A stretch of DNA of 64,000 nt from Fictibacillus enclensis. Lineage in GTDB: Bacteria > Bacillota > Bacilli > Bacillales > Fictibacillaceae. The notes beneath the pieces were generated by a model. That model searched no databases. It was not told the origin of the DNA and saw nothing but the letters and a program-made list of their open reading frames with translations. The position numbers and the translations under genes were made by a program. The stretch covers positions 62,001-126,000 of the forward strand of contig NZ_KQ758621.1 of NCBI RefSeq assembly GCF_001457035.1, in the 5' to 3' direction. Shown here piece by piece: positions 1 to 9,176 of the stretch (position 1 is the first letter of the stretch; every line of letters starts with the position of its first letter).

Positions 1-238
1 CAACTCCCCCTCCTATGTATGTGAGGCAAAGGTCAGCTGTTGAGTCCTTTATACCTAGCACCCAAAGCCTCACAACCCAGTATACTTACAATCTCAGAAA
101 TTATAAACCAGAATTTGTAAATATCTTTAAAATTTTCATATTCCTATCATACGGCCCGGAAGATTCTCCAGAAATGTACTGCGGCTGTATTTCAGCTACG
201 CCTTGAGGCTTATTTTTGTCGGGGAGTGGTTGGTTAGG

Positions 239-322
239 GAATTTGCGGGCCGGTTTACGGGGTTTTCGGGCAAGTTTCAGCATTTCCCGGGCAACTTTGC
301 GAAATTTCCGGGCAGGTTTGTC
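239..322 (-). repeat. 21-bp-period tandem array, family A, copy 1
   Basis: Four consecutive degenerate 21-bp units (302-322, 281-301, 260-280, 239-259 read on the minus strand) share the core AAAnnTGCCCGGAAA. The array lies just past the terminator of the HAD gene, in the same direction as that gene. In one minus-strand frame every unit reads as a Lys/Arg-rich heptad of the form K-x-A-R-K-x-x with no stop. No ribosome site is visible, so translation is not assumed. The second copy is at 37103-37228. The remaining sequence from 1 to 238 shows no gene I can support. Confidence 0.75.
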
Positions 323-353
323 GAATCGCTACCCCGTCCTCCCCTATCAAACG

Positions 354-386
354 CAAAAAAAACCATCCGGATTCATTCCGGATGGT
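354..386 (-). terminator. Intrinsic terminator of the HAD gene
   Basis: Perfect 9-bp stem ACCATCCGG/CCGGATGGT with a 7-nt loop, followed on the minus strand by eight T residues. It ends 18 nt after the stop codon of the HAD hydrolase gene. Confidence 0.9.
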
Positions 387-403
387 CCCTCTTTCTTTCT
401 ACC

Positions 404-1153
404 TTATAACGCCCATTTTCGGATCGCTTGCGCTACGCCGTCTTCCACGTTGGTTCCTGTGATCCAGTCGGCTGCTTCTTTTACTGTATCCTGCGCATTG
501 CCCATGGCTACACCAATGCCCGCCTCTGTGATCATGAGGATATCATTCAGACTATCGCCCATCGCCATCACATTATCCATCGTGATACCGAGTTCATTGC
601 AAACACGGTTGAGCGCTTTTGCCTTTGTAACGCCGACCGCGTTGATCTCGATGTTGGTCAGGCTGGAGTTGCTGATCTCAAGCTCCTTATTAAGGGCCAG
701 CTCCTCCAGTACCAGTTTGCGGACTTCATCATCGGCAATATTAAAACCAAATTTCAGCCATTCCATTTCGGCCGCATTTTCCGGAAAGTTCTCGCGCCAA
801 ACCTTATCGGTGGAAACGGCCCAAAACTTGGCCGAATGCTTCTTCGTCATCTCGATCAGTTTTGCAATTTCATCGTTATGAAGCGAATTCCGCTCAACCA
901 GGTTTCCCTCTCCATCATAGATTTCACTGCCGTTTACCGTAATCAGATACGATTTTAGCTCAAGCGATTTTGCATAATCACGGCATGTAAGGAGTGATCG
1001 TCCCGTACTGAGCACCACATGTACACCTTTTTCCTGTGCCTCCCTGATCGCCAGCCGGTTTTTTGGTGAAATTTCCAGTTCATCATTCAATAACGTTCCA
1101 TCCATATCCAGGGCAATCAGCTTAATCTCTTTTTGTTCCAGTTCCACTCCCAT
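404..1153 (-). CDS. Cof-type HAD-IIB family sugar-phosphate-like phosphatase
   Basis: The 249-residue product carries the four HAD signatures: DMDGT at residues 16-20 with the nucleophile Asp16 and acid/base Asp18, STGRS as motif II, a Lys in VTKAKAL (motif III) and GDSLND (motif IV). The cap between motifs II and III is of the C2 type, typical of Cof/YwpJ phosphatases, which hydrolyse sugar phosphates, FMN or similar small phosphates in the cytosol. It is slightly shorter than the usual 265-290 residues. The ATG at 1153 is preferred over a TTG one codon upstream because AAAGGA lies 8 nt before it. It is a single gene with its own terminator. The substrate cannot be predicted from sequence. 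Confidence 0.88.
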   Translation of the reverse strand: MGVELEQKEIKLIALDMDGTLLNDELEISPKNRLAIREAQEKGVHVVLSTGRSLLTCRDYAKSLELKSYLITVNGSEIYDGEGNLVERNSLHNDEIAKLIEMTKKHSAKFWAVSTDKVWRENFPENAAEMEWLKFGFNIADDEVRKLVLEELALNKELEISNSSLTNIEINAVGVTKAKALNRVCNELGITMDNVMAMGDSLNDILMITEAGIGVAMGNAQDTVKEAADWITGTNVEDGVAQAIRKWAL

Positions 1154-1369
1154 CAAAACATTCCTTTCTTCAATTTACTCTACCATCAGATTAGCATAGT
1201 TTGTCCTCTTTTTCTTTTGCTAGACGCTTTATACTCTATGATGGGTTCTTGAAAAAAATGATTTTTGTGAAGTACTGGAAACCGAAATCCTCTACTCCTT
1301 TTCAAGAGAAGCTGTGTTATCCTAATTAATAATCAGAATAATGTTTCAATAAATCAGGGAGTTGTAGCC

Positions 1370-2767
1370 ATGGATGAACAACTAATACTGCTGGAGATGG
1401 AAATCGAGGGAATTATCAACGAATCCGGCGAAAACATCATCGTAACCGACAGCGAAGGCATCATTTTGCGGGCAGTCAAAAACAGCAAGGAGATGTACGG
1501 GATTTCTTCCGAGGAGCTTGTTGGCGCGTCCGTTAAAGAGCTAGAGCAGAAGAAAATTTTCAGTCCTTCGGTTACGCTCAGTGTGCTTCAGCAGAAAGCA
1601 CCAATTACATTTATGCAAAAAACGGGGACTGGGAAAGTCATCATGACACGCGGTATTCCTCTTTTTAATGAAGATAACGAAATCATCCGGGTCATCAGCT
1701 TTTCGCATGATATGACGGAAATGGAAGACCTGAAGGAACAATATGAACAGCTGCAGCAGAAAATGATGCGCTACAAATCGGAAATTGAGCAGCTTCGTGT
1801 CAGGGGATCCGTACCGACGGATGTCATCATCAACAGCCGCCCGATGCAGACAGTTTGGGAGCTCGTCAATAAGGTAGCCCGAAGTGAAGCAACGGTGGTA
1901 TTACAGGGTGAGTCGGGGGTTGGTAAAACCGTGTTTGCCAAAGCGCTTCACAGCGGAAGTGACCGCCGGGAGAAACCGATGATTGAAGTGAACTGTGGAG
2001 CCATTCCGCAAAGTCTTTTTGAGTCGGAAATGTTTGGCTACGAGCCGGGTGCTTTTACCGGTGCTAGTGCAAAAGGGAAAGTGGGATTGATTGAACTTGC
2101 GGATCAGGGAACGCTGTTTTTGGATGAAGTGGGTGAGCTTCCTCTTTCCATCCAGGTGAAGCTTCTTAAAGTTCTTCAGGAGAAGAAAATTACACGAATG
2201 GGCAGCACGAAAACCCGTACCGTTAATTTCCGCCTCGTGGCTGCGACCAACCGAAACCTTGAGGAAATGGTAAAAGCCGGCACCTTTCGTGATGATCTCT
2301 ACTACCGGCTGAATGTCGTCCCAATCAGCATCCCCCCTCTCAGGGAAAGAAAAGAAGACATTCATCAGCTGACCGAAACCTTTTTAAGGGTATTTAACGA
2401 AAAGTATGGCAGTGAAAAGACCATCCATCCTTCAACACTGAAGGCGTTTTGGCAGCATGACTGGCCCGGTAATGTACGAGAGCTCGAGAACCTGATGGAA
2501 CGACTTGTCGTTACCCTTGAACAAAAAATGATTCTGCCGGAATATCTTCCTTTTGTGCAAAAAAAGGAAATAGACCATGTTCCGGAATTTGATACTCCAG
2601 CATCCTCCCTCCAGGAAGCACTGGAAGCTGTGGAAAAAAGCTGGCTCCTTCGGGCAAGCCGAAACTGCAAGTCTACGTATGAAATGGCAGAATATTTGGG
2701 GTTAAGCCAGCCGACTGTGTTCAGGCGGCTAAAAAAATATGGCATTAATTCAATATTGAATCGATAA
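1370..2767 (+). CDS. Sigma-54-dependent transcriptional activator with PAS sensor
   Basis: This is a 465-residue bacterial enhancer-binding protein. Residues 1-120 resemble a PAS sensor domain (NIIVTDSEGIIL start), a short coiled-coil linker follows (120-155), then a complete AAA+ domain: Walker A GESGVGKT near residue 180, the sigma-54 contact loop GAFTGA at 227-232, and Walker B TLFLDEVGEL near 250. The C-terminal Fis-type HTH (AEYLGLSQPTVFRRL) binds DNA. The downstream aminotransferase gene has a -24/-12 promoter, so this protein very likely activates the aminotransferase-dehydrogenase-permease operon in response to a small ligand bound by PAS. To my knowledge a sigma-54-type regulator of the gab genes (also called GabR) is described in the B. 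cereus group; orthology is inferred. The ATG has GGGAG upstream. Confidence 0.92.
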   Translation: MDEQLILLEMEIEGIINESGENIIVTDSEGIILRAVKNSKEMYGISSEELVGASVKELEQKKIFSPSVTLSVLQQKAPITFMQKTGTGKVIMTRGIPLFNEDNEIIRVISFSHDMTEMEDLKEQYEQLQQKMMRYKSEIEQLRVRGSVPTDVIINSRPMQTVWELVNKVARSEATVVLQGESGVGKTVFAKALHSGSDRREKPMIEVNCGAIPQSLFESEMFGYEPGAFTGASAKGKVGLIELADQGTLFLDEVGELPLSIQVKLLKVLQEKKITRMGSTKTRTVNFRLVAATNRNLEEMVKAGTFRDDLYYRLNVVPISIPPLRERKEDIHQLTETFLRVFNEKYGSEKTIHPSTLKAFWQHDWPGNVRELENLMERLVVTLEQKMILPEYLPFVQKKEIDHVPEFDTPASSLQEALEAVEKSWLLRASRNCKSTYEMAEYLGLSQPTVFRRLKKYGINSILNR

Positions 2768-2811
2768 TTCATAAGCGAATCGAATTTCATCGCGTTTAAT
2801 TCATTTATGAA
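2768..2811. promoter_or_regulatory. Candidate upstream activating sequence for the sigma-54 activator
   Basis: Inverted repeat TTCATAA (2768-2774) and TTATGAA (2805-2811), with a further AATTC/GAATT dyad inside (2766-2786). It lies between the activator gene stop and the -24/-12 promoter, where enhancer-type sites are expected. Its assignment to the adjacent regulator is inference. Confidence 0.45.
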
Positions 2812-2842
2812 TCAAACCATAGGAGGATGCCCGTCAAACCGT

Positions 2843-2859
2843 TTGGCACAGAACTTGCA
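2843..2859 (+). promoter_or_regulatory. Sigma-54 (-24/-12) promoter
   Basis: TTGGCAC (2843-2849) and TTGCA (2855-2859) match the sigma-54 consensus TTGGCAC-N5-TTGCA; the GG and GC dinucleotides are separated by exactly 10 nt. Transcription would begin near 2870, which places the true aminotransferase start downstream, at 2923. Confidence 0.88.
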
Positions 2860-2922
2860 TTAGTAATCATGAAAGCGTTATTAAGTCAGAAAACTATAAT
2901 TATTCAGCAAAGGGTGGTTATG

Positions 2923-4260
2923 ATGGAAAATCAAAAATCCTATGAACAATTGGCAGAACTCGATAAAAAGCATTTCTTGCATCCGACGACCGCAATCAAA
3001 CAGCAGCAAGCGAACGGTCCGGAATTTATTTTAACCAAGGGAGAAGGGGTCCGCCTTTACGACCTCAAGGGCAGAAGCTCAATTGACGGCCTCTCCTCTC
3101 TCTGGAACGTGAATATCGGCCACGGGCGGGAAGAGATTGCTCAGGTTGCATACGAACAAATGAAAACACTGGGCTACAGCTCCTGTTTCGCCACCTTCTC
3201 AAACGAACCGGCGATCAAGCTCGCGGCCAAGCTTGCAGAAATTGCACCAGGGAACCTCACCGCCACATTTTTCACCTCAGGCGGTTCGGAATCCAATGAT
3301 ACTGCCTATAAGCTTGCCCGCCATTACTGGATTTTAAAAGGGCAGCCGGAGCGCAAAAAAATCATTTCCCGTTCACAGTCCTACCACGGGGTGGCGATGG
3401 GAGCCACAAGTGCAACTGGCCTGAAACCGTTTCGTGATTTCACTAACTCACTGGCACCTGATTTTTGCTATGTGGACCATTTCTCGCCGCAGGCATTACG
3501 AGACAAAATTAAAGAGGAAGGCCCTGAAACCGTCGCTGCTTATATCGCAGAGCCCGTTCAGGGAGCAGGCGGCGTGCACATCGCACCCGAAGGCTATTTT
3601 AAAGAAATCCGAAGCATATGCGACGAATTTGGCATTCTTTTTATTACGGATGAAGTCATCACAGCATTCGGCCGTACCGGCAAGTATTTCGGAATCGATC
3701 ATTATGATGTCGCTCCTGACATGATGTGTTTTGCTAAAGGGATTACAAGCGGCTATGCTCAGCTCGGCGGCGTCATGATCTCCGAAACGATGCACAACGA
3801 CTTCATCGAACTGTCCGAAGGAACGCTGCTTCACGGCTACACGTACAGCGGACATCCGATGGCCTGTGCGGTTGCACTTAAAAATCTTGAAATCCTCGAG
3901 CGCGAAAACCTGATCGACAATGCCCTTGTGATGGGTGAAGAGTTGCTGAAAGGCTTTAAGAAAATTCAATCCGAACGTTCCGTCGTCGGAGATGTAAGGA
4001 CTCTCGGCCTGATTGGTGCGGTTGAGTTCGTTAAAAATAAAGAAACAAACGAACGCTTCCCTGAACCATTGGCGCCTAAGGTGCTGGCAGAAGCCGCAAA
4101 ACGCGGACTGATCGTGCGTTCCGTCGTGTTCGACAATCAGGATACCCTTGTCTTCGCACCACCATTGATTATCAATCAGCAGGAAATCAACGAGCTAATC
4201 CAAATTTTAAATGAATCCATTGAGGCGGTCGAGCGTACAGCCGTTTCTGCATCCAACTAA
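2923..4260 (+). CDS. Class III PLP aminotransferase (GABA/omega-amino acid type)
   Basis: The 445-residue product is a fold-type I class III aminotransferase. It has the cofactor-phosphate region TSGGSESND, a DEVITAFGRTG segment, and the Schiff-base lysine in FAKGITSGY at about residue 272. It transfers the omega-amino group of GABA, beta-alanine or a similar amine to pyruvate or 2-oxoglutarate. The start at 2923 is chosen because the sigma-54 promoter lies at 2843-2859 and AGGGTGG sits 5-6 nt upstream; a longer in-frame extension from 2827 would overlap the promoter. A succinate semialdehyde dehydrogenase follows after 21 nt, supporting a GABA role. The exact acceptor (pyruvate versus 2-oxoglutarate) is not settled by sequence; beta-alanine transaminase is the alternative. 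Confidence 0.88.
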   Translation: MENQKSYEQLAELDKKHFLHPTTAIKQQQANGPEFILTKGEGVRLYDLKGRSSIDGLSSLWNVNIGHGREEIAQVAYEQMKTLGYSSCFATFSNEPAIKLAAKLAEIAPGNLTATFFTSGGSESNDTAYKLARHYWILKGQPERKKIISRSQSYHGVAMGATSATGLKPFRDFTNSLAPDFCYVDHFSPQALRDKIKEEGPETVAAYIAEPVQGAGGVHIAPEGYFKEIRSICDEFGILFITDEVITAFGRTGKYFGIDHYDVAPDMMCFAKGITSGYAQLGGVMISETMHNDFIELSEGTLLHGYTYSGHPMACAVALKNLEILERENLIDNALVMGEELLKGFKKIQSERSVVGDVRTLGLIGAVEFVKNKETNERFPEPLAPKVLAEAAKRGLIVRSVVFDNQDTLVFAPPLIINQQEINELIQILNESIEAVERTAVSASN

Positions 4261-4281
4261 CAGCATTGAGGAGTGATACAC

Positions 4282-5658
4282 ATGCAATCTTTCATTGAAG
4301 TAACGAACCCGGCAAACAACACAGTCGTCGCTACCGTACCAAACGGAGGATTTGATGAAGCACGAGCCGCTGCAGATGCTGCTCATGATGCCTTCAAAAG
4401 CTGGTCCAGGCGTACGGCTGAAGACCGAGGCGCCCTGCTCATGAAGTGGCACCAGCTGATCGAAGAAAACAAACAAGAACTCGGGGAATTGATGACCCGG
4501 GAACAAGGCAAACCATTGAAGGAAGCGATTGGTGAGGTAACATACGCAAACAGTTTTATCTCCTGGTACGCAGAAGAAGGGAAACGGATTTACGGTCAAA
4601 CCATTCCCGCTTCCCATACCAATAAGCGGCTGCTTGTCCAAAAGCAGCCGGTCGGTGTAATTGCAGCCATCACGCCATGGAATTTCCCGGCCGCAATGAT
4701 CACAAGAAAGGTGGCGCCTGCCCTTGCAGCTGGCTGCACAGCGGTCGTCAAGCCGGCTGAACAAACGCCGCTTACTGCCATCCGGCTGGCAGAGCTGGCT
4801 ATTGAAGCGGGCATTCCAAAAGGCGTGCTGCAAGTGGTTACCGGTGACGCAGCCGCCATTTCCGATGCCTGGATGGAGGACACCCGCGTCCGGAAAATAT
4901 CATTTACCGGCTCTACTGAAGTTGGCAAGCTACTCATGCGAAAAGCAGCAGATACTGTAAAAAAGATCTCTCTTGAGCTCGGCGGCCATGCTCCTTTTAT
5001 CGTGATGGAGGACGCCAATATTGAAAAAGCCGTACAGGGACTGCTGGCTTCGAAGTACCGCAATGCCGGCCAGACGTGCGTCTGCACCAACCGTGCCTAT
5101 GTACAGGAATCCATCGCAGAAGAGTTTACCGAAGCGTTTATCCAAGCGGTTTCCGCCTTGAAAGTGGGAGACGGTCTGGAAGAAGGAACCGACATAGGCC
5201 CTCTGATCGATGAAAATGCAGTCAAAAAAGTCCAAAACCATGTGCAGGATGCCATCGAAAAAGGCGGAAGCCTGGCTTGCGGAGGATCCGCCAAGGGGGA
5301 TTCTCTGTTCATGGAGCCAACGGTTATTGCCAATGCCACGGATGACATGCTGTGCATGAACGAGGAAACCTTCGGACCGCTTGCTCCGATCACCACGTTT
5401 AAAACAGCAGAAGAAGCCATTGAACGGGCAAACAATACGCCATACGGCCTTGCAGCTTATCTTTATACGGAAAATTTGACTCAGGCGCTTACCCTTTCCG
5501 AAGAACTGGATTACGGCATTGTCGGTCTGAACGATGCGCTGCCGTCCGTTGCGCAGGCACCATTTGGCGGCACGAAACAGAGCGGATTGGGACGTGAAGG
5601 CGGCCACTTTGGAATTGAAGAATATTTGGAAGTGAAATATGTTTCCATTGGCTTGTAA
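4282..5658 (+). CDS. gabD: NAD(P)-dependent succinate-semialdehyde dehydrogenase
   Basis: A 458-residue aldehyde dehydrogenase. Catalytic Glu about residue 232 is in LELGGHAPF and the nucleophilic Cys about residue 266 is in NAGQTCVCTNR, the GabD-like context with a second cysteine two residues later. The NAD-binding PWNFP and FTGSTEVG motifs are intact. It oxidises succinate semialdehyde from the preceding transaminase to succinate. The ATG at 4282 is 8 nt after GAGGAG; a GTG three codons earlier lies inside that ribosome site and is rejected. Second gene of the sigma-54 operon. Confidence 0.92.
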   Translation: MQSFIEVTNPANNTVVATVPNGGFDEARAAADAAHDAFKSWSRRTAEDRGALLMKWHQLIEENKQELGELMTREQGKPLKEAIGEVTYANSFISWYAEEGKRIYGQTIPASHTNKRLLVQKQPVGVIAAITPWNFPAAMITRKVAPALAAGCTAVVKPAEQTPLTAIRLAELAIEAGIPKGVLQVVTGDAAAISDAWMEDTRVRKISFTGSTEVGKLLMRKAADTVKKISLELGGHAPFIVMEDANIEKAVQGLLASKYRNAGQTCVCTNRAYVQESIAEEFTEAFIQAVSALKVGDGLEEGTDIGPLIDENAVKKVQNHVQDAIEKGGSLACGGSAKGDSLFMEPTVIANATDDMLCMNEETFGPLAPITTFKTAEEAIERANNTPYGLAAYLYTENLTQALTLSEELDYGIVGLNDALPSVAQAPFGGTKQSGLGREGGHFGIEEYLEVKYVSIGL

Positions 5659-5705
5659 TCGCTGAGCTTCCATTCCACACAAAAAAGTCAAGGAGGCGAA
5701 AATCA

Positions 5706-7100
5706 ATGAAAAATAAAGAAGGACTTCAGAAACAACTGAAAACAAGGCACATTACGATGATTTCCTTAGGTGGGATTATCGGAGCAGGGCTGTTCGTGGG
5801 CGCCGGTTCTGTCATCCGTTCAACAGGGCCAAGTGCTGTTCTCTCCTATGCCTTTGCCGGCTTGCTCGTCGTATTTCTGATGAGAATGCTTGGTGAAATG
5901 GCGGCACGAAATCCTGACAGCGGTTCGTTTGCCACTTATGCCCGTGAAGCCATCGGGCCTTGGGCGGGATATACCATCGGATGGCTCTACTGGTTCTTCT
6001 GGGTCATTGTTATCGCCATCGAGGCTGTGGCCGGCGGAGCGATCGTCCACGGATGGATTCCCTCCATTCCCATCTGGACGTGGAGTCTGGTCCTAACCGT
6101 TTTATTGACCTTAACAAACATCTTCTCTGTAAAATCATTTGGAGAATTTGAATATTGGTTTGCATTGATTAAAATTGTGGCCATCACCCTCTTTATGGGT
6201 CTTGGCCTGGCGATTATTTTTCACCTGTTCCCAGGCATCAAAACACCAGGTATGGAAAACCTCTTCGGCCGCGGCGGATTCTCACCAAATGGCGTAAGTT
6301 CCGTTTTCCTTGGTGTGGCTACAGTTATCTTTGCCTATTTTGGAGCCGAAATTGCCGCTATCGCTGCAGGTGAATCAGAAGATCCAAAGCAAACAATCCG
6401 CGTTGCCATCAAAAGCGTCGTGTGGCGGATTCTCATTTTCTACATTGGTTCCGTTGCCATTCTCGTTACCTTGCTGCCATGGAACTCTACGACAGCCCTT
6501 GAGAGCCCGTATGTTACCATGCTGAAGATGATCAATATCCCGGGTGCAGGATTGATCATGAACATCGTCGTATTAATTTCGGTTCTCTCTTGTTTAAACT
6601 CGGCGCTTTATACCAATTCACGGATGATCTACTCGCTTGCCCGCCGTGGAGATGCGCCAAAAGCATTTCTTAAATTAAGTAAACAGGGCGTTCCCGTCCG
6701 GGCCGTATGGGTAGGAACAGTGGTCGCCTTTATCGCAGCCATCTTTAACTTCGTTTCACCGGACAAGCTATTTCAGTTTTTGATTAACGCCTCTGGTGCC
6801 ATCGCGTTAATTGTCTATCTGGCCATTGCCATTTCACACATCGTTATCCGGCGCCGGGCCGAGGCGGCTGGCGAAGATCTTGAGTTGAAAATGTGGCTCT
6901 TCCCTGCTTTATCGTATTTTGTGATTGTCAGCATCACCGTGATTCTAATATCGATGGCCTTCATTGGGTCGATGCGTTCGCAGCTTTTCCTCACCTTACT
7001 CGTTACAGCTGTAGTAATTGGCTCCTTCTTCCTTTTGAAAAAGAGAAACGCAGCAAGAACATCATATGAAGATCAGTCAGCGAATACCCTTGCGGATTAG
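5706..7100 (+). CDS. APC-family amino acid permease (GabP/AnsP-like)
   Basis: A 464-residue polytopic protein with about twelve membrane segments. The amino acid/polyamine/organocation signature GGIIGAGLFVGAG is in the first helix (residues 22-34). It most resembles the AAT branch (GabP, AnsP, proline permeases), which imports amino acids with protons. Being third in the aminotransferase-gabD operon, and followed by the operon terminator, it probably imports the amine substrate, such as GABA or beta-alanine. Start ATG has AAGGAGG upstream. Substrate is inferred from context only. Confidence 0.86.
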   Translation: MKNKEGLQKQLKTRHITMISLGGIIGAGLFVGAGSVIRSTGPSAVLSYAFAGLLVVFLMRMLGEMAARNPDSGSFATYAREAIGPWAGYTIGWLYWFFWVIVIAIEAVAGGAIVHGWIPSIPIWTWSLVLTVLLTLTNIFSVKSFGEFEYWFALIKIVAITLFMGLGLAIIFHLFPGIKTPGMENLFGRGGFSPNGVSSVFLGVATVIFAYFGAEIAAIAAGESEDPKQTIRVAIKSVVWRILIFYIGSVAILVTLLPWNSTTALESPYVTMLKMINIPGAGLIMNIVVLISVLSCLNSALYTNSRMIYSLARRGDAPKAFLKLSKQGVPVRAVWVGTVVAFIAAIFNFVSPDKLFQFLINASGAIALIVYLAIAISHIVIRRRAEAAGEDLELKMWLFPALSYFVIVSITVILISMAFIGSMRSQLFLTLLVTAVVIGSFFLLKKRNAARTSYEDQSANTLAD

Positions 7101-7107
7101 AAGAAAT

Positions 7108-7140
7108 CCCGCCCATAAAGTTGGGCGGGGTTTTTCTTTT
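7108..7140 (+). terminator. Intrinsic terminator of the gab-type operon
   Basis: CCCGCCCA (7108-7115) pairs with TGGGCGGG (7122-7129), followed by a long T-rich run. Confidence 0.93.
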
Positions 7141-7279
7141 TTTTTATAATATTTGAAAAGTCAGTTTATAAAAGTTTAAATCTGGTAATCTATCCTCTAT
7201 AATTAATAAAAGTCTCCCGCTTGTTCAGTATGATAGAACACGGTTTATATAAAACTAATAGAGAAGAAAGGCGATAACA

Positions 7280-8503
7280 TTGACTGAAATAACAAAAAGA
7301 AAACGAATGCAGCTTGCACTTCTTTTAGGTTCTCTTGCCCTTTTAGGCCCGTTCACCATTGATACCTACCTGCCCTCCTTTCCTACGATTGCAAAGGAAT
7401 TTAACACGACCGCGTCTTTGGTGCAAATCAGTTTAACCACCTGTTTGCTTGGCCTTGGCGTGGGGCAGCTGATCATCGGCCCCATGAGTGATGTTCAGGG
7501 CCGGCGCAAACCCTTGCTTATTTTTCTGATTTTATATTTGGCGGCTTCCCTTACCTGTGCCTTTGCCCCGAATATTTATTTCTTTATCGCCAGCCGGTTT
7601 ATCCAGGGCTTCTCGGCAGCAGGCGGGCTGGTCGTCTCCCGGGCCGTCGTTCGCGACCTGTACAGCGGCAAGGAACTTACCAAGTTTTTTGCTTTGTTGA
7701 TGCTGGTCAACAACCTAGGGCCCATCCTTGCCCCGGTAACCGGCGGCACCATTTTAGCGTTCACCGACTGGACTGGTGTGTTTATTGTTTTGGCCTGTAT
7801 CGGCTTGATCTTGTTTTTGATTGTTTCTGCCAAATTGGAAGAAACGCTGCCGAGTGAGAAGCGCACACCAAGCGATCCGCTTCAGGTTATCCGAAATTTC
7901 GGCTCGTTATTGAAAAACCGGCAGTTTCTTGGCTACGCGTTTACACAAGGCTTTATTATCGCGGGAATCTTCGCCTATGTATCCGGCACCCCGTTTGTTT
8001 ATCAAAATATATACGGTGTATCTCCCCAGGTTTTCAGTATTTTATTTGGCATCAACGGATTTGCCTTAATGCTCGGGAGCCAGCTCGTCGGCCGGTTAAC
8101 AGATATCATCCCGGAGACGACGTTTTTAAAAATCGGCTTACTCGTTTCCAACCTGGCAGGAGCTGTACTGCTCATTTCGGTACTGTTAAAAGCACCATTG
8201 GCCGCCGTCGTTATCCCGATTTTCTTTTTTGTCAGTTCACTTGGGATCATCGCCACGACTTCTTTTTCACTCGCGATGGATGCCCAGGGGCATATTGCCG
8301 GGAGCGCGTCCGCCTTGCTCGGTTTATTGCCGTTTATCCTCGGTTCGCTCGCCGCACCGCTTGTCGGGGTGGCCGGCGAAAATTCAGCGGTTCCGATGGG
8401 AATGGTCATTTTTTCTGCAAGTTTTCTTGCCTTCCTTTCCTATTTCGGACTGGTCAGAAAACCTTCACAGCGGATTCAGGTTCCTAAGAGTAGAGGAATT
8501 TGA
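7280..8503 (+). CDS. Bcr/CflA-family MFS drug efflux transporter
   Basis: A 407-residue, twelve-helix major facilitator. The first helix has GPFTIDTYLPSFP, characteristic of the Bcr/CflA subfamily, and the loop 2-3 motif GPMSDVQGRRKPL is intact. Homologues export bicyclomycin, sulfonamides, chloramphenicol-like compounds or small metabolites in exchange for protons. The start codon is TTG, positioned 6-7 nt after AAAGGCG; no ATG near it has a better site. It stands apart from the preceding operon (terminator between) and 44 nt before the DinB-fold gene, with which it may be cotranscribed. Confidence 0.88.
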   Translation: MTEITKRKRMQLALLLGSLALLGPFTIDTYLPSFPTIAKEFNTTASLVQISLTTCLLGLGVGQLIIGPMSDVQGRRKPLLIFLILYLAASLTCAFAPNIYFFIASRFIQGFSAAGGLVVSRAVVRDLYSGKELTKFFALLMLVNNLGPILAPVTGGTILAFTDWTGVFIVLACIGLILFLIVSAKLEETLPSEKRTPSDPLQVIRNFGSLLKNRQFLGYAFTQGFIIAGIFAYVSGTPFVYQNIYGVSPQVFSILFGINGFALMLGSQLVGRLTDIIPETTFLKIGLLVSNLAGAVLLISVLLKAPLAAVVIPIFFFVSSLGIIATTSFSLAMDAQGHIAGSASALLGLLPFILGSLAAPLVGVAGENSAVPMGMVIFSASFLAFLSYFGLVRKPSQRIQVPKSRGI

Positions 8504-8547
8504 TTCACCCTCATTGAATTTCTTTTTGAGAAAGGAAGGGTGTTGAA

Positions 8548-9075
8548 ATGAACTTTACACTGAACGAAGCGATCGAAGTGCTGGAGCGTACACCCCGGAC
8601 AATGCAGCATTTTTTATCGGGATTATCGCCAGGCTGGCTTCACTGCCATGAAGGGGAAGGGACATGGAATGCCGTTGAAGTGGTCGACCACCTCATTGAA
8701 GGTGAGAACACCAACTGGATTCCCCGGCTGGAATGGATTCTTCAAGAGGGAGAAGGCCGGCCGTTTCCTCCGTTTGACCGGTACGCCCATATGAATGAAC
8801 AAAAGGATAGCACAATCGAAAAAAAGCTGACGGACTTTACCCAGATTCGTGAAAAAAATGTTGCGAGGCTGAGAGTTTTAATGAATGATGAGGGTGATGC
8901 GCTCGAACGCACGGGTACCCATCCCGCTTTTGGCACCGTTAAAGCGAGAGAACTGATCTCCACATGGACGTTGCACGATTTGACTCATATTGCCCAGATC
9001 GTCCGGGTCATGGCTGAACGTTATCGTGCCGATGTAGGCCCGTGGGTTGAATATTTGGGGATTTTGAAGAAGTAA
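8548..9075 (+). CDS. DinB-superfamily metal-dependent helical-bundle protein
   Basis: A 175-residue protein of the DinB/YfiT-like four-helix-bundle fold. The three expected metal-ligand histidines are visible: VVDHLIEGE near residue 47 and HDLTHIAQ near residue 141-145. Family members are thiol transferases (bacillithiol-dependent) or unknown enzymes, many damage-inducible. The start ATG follows GAAAGGAAGGGTG. It is in the same direction as the exporter and ends in an intrinsic terminator. No specific reaction can be assigned. Confidence 0.82.
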   Translation: MNFTLNEAIEVLERTPRTMQHFLSGLSPGWLHCHEGEGTWNAVEVVDHLIEGENTNWIPRLEWILQEGEGRPFPPFDRYAHMNEQKDSTIEKKLTDFTQIREKNVARLRVLMNDEGDALERTGTHPAFGTVKARELISTWTLHDLTHIAQIVRVMAERYRADVGPWVEYLGILKK

Positions 9076-9124
9076 CTAGATTTGTATGTGGTTTTGGGCC
9101 GGAAGCGCAGTCGGCAGCAAAAAA

Positions 9125-9149
9125 GCCTCTTTTTCGGAGGCCTTTTTCC
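9125..9149 (+). terminator. Intrinsic terminator after DinB-fold gene
   Basis: GCCTC (9125-9129) pairs with GAGGC (9137-9141), followed by CTTTTTCC. It lies between two convergent genes. Confidence 0.75.
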
Positions 9150-9176
9150 TTATAATCTCTCATTTTCACCCCAAAA

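Noticed and set aside
20-74. Inverted repeat TGTGAGGC/GCCTCACA near the left edge
   Set aside because: Eight-base arms 39 nt apart without a recognised context; could be chance or part of a feature outside the window.
2827-2922. Longer aminotransferase N-terminus starting at 2827
   Set aside because: It would contain the -24/-12 promoter; the likely transcript starts near 2870.
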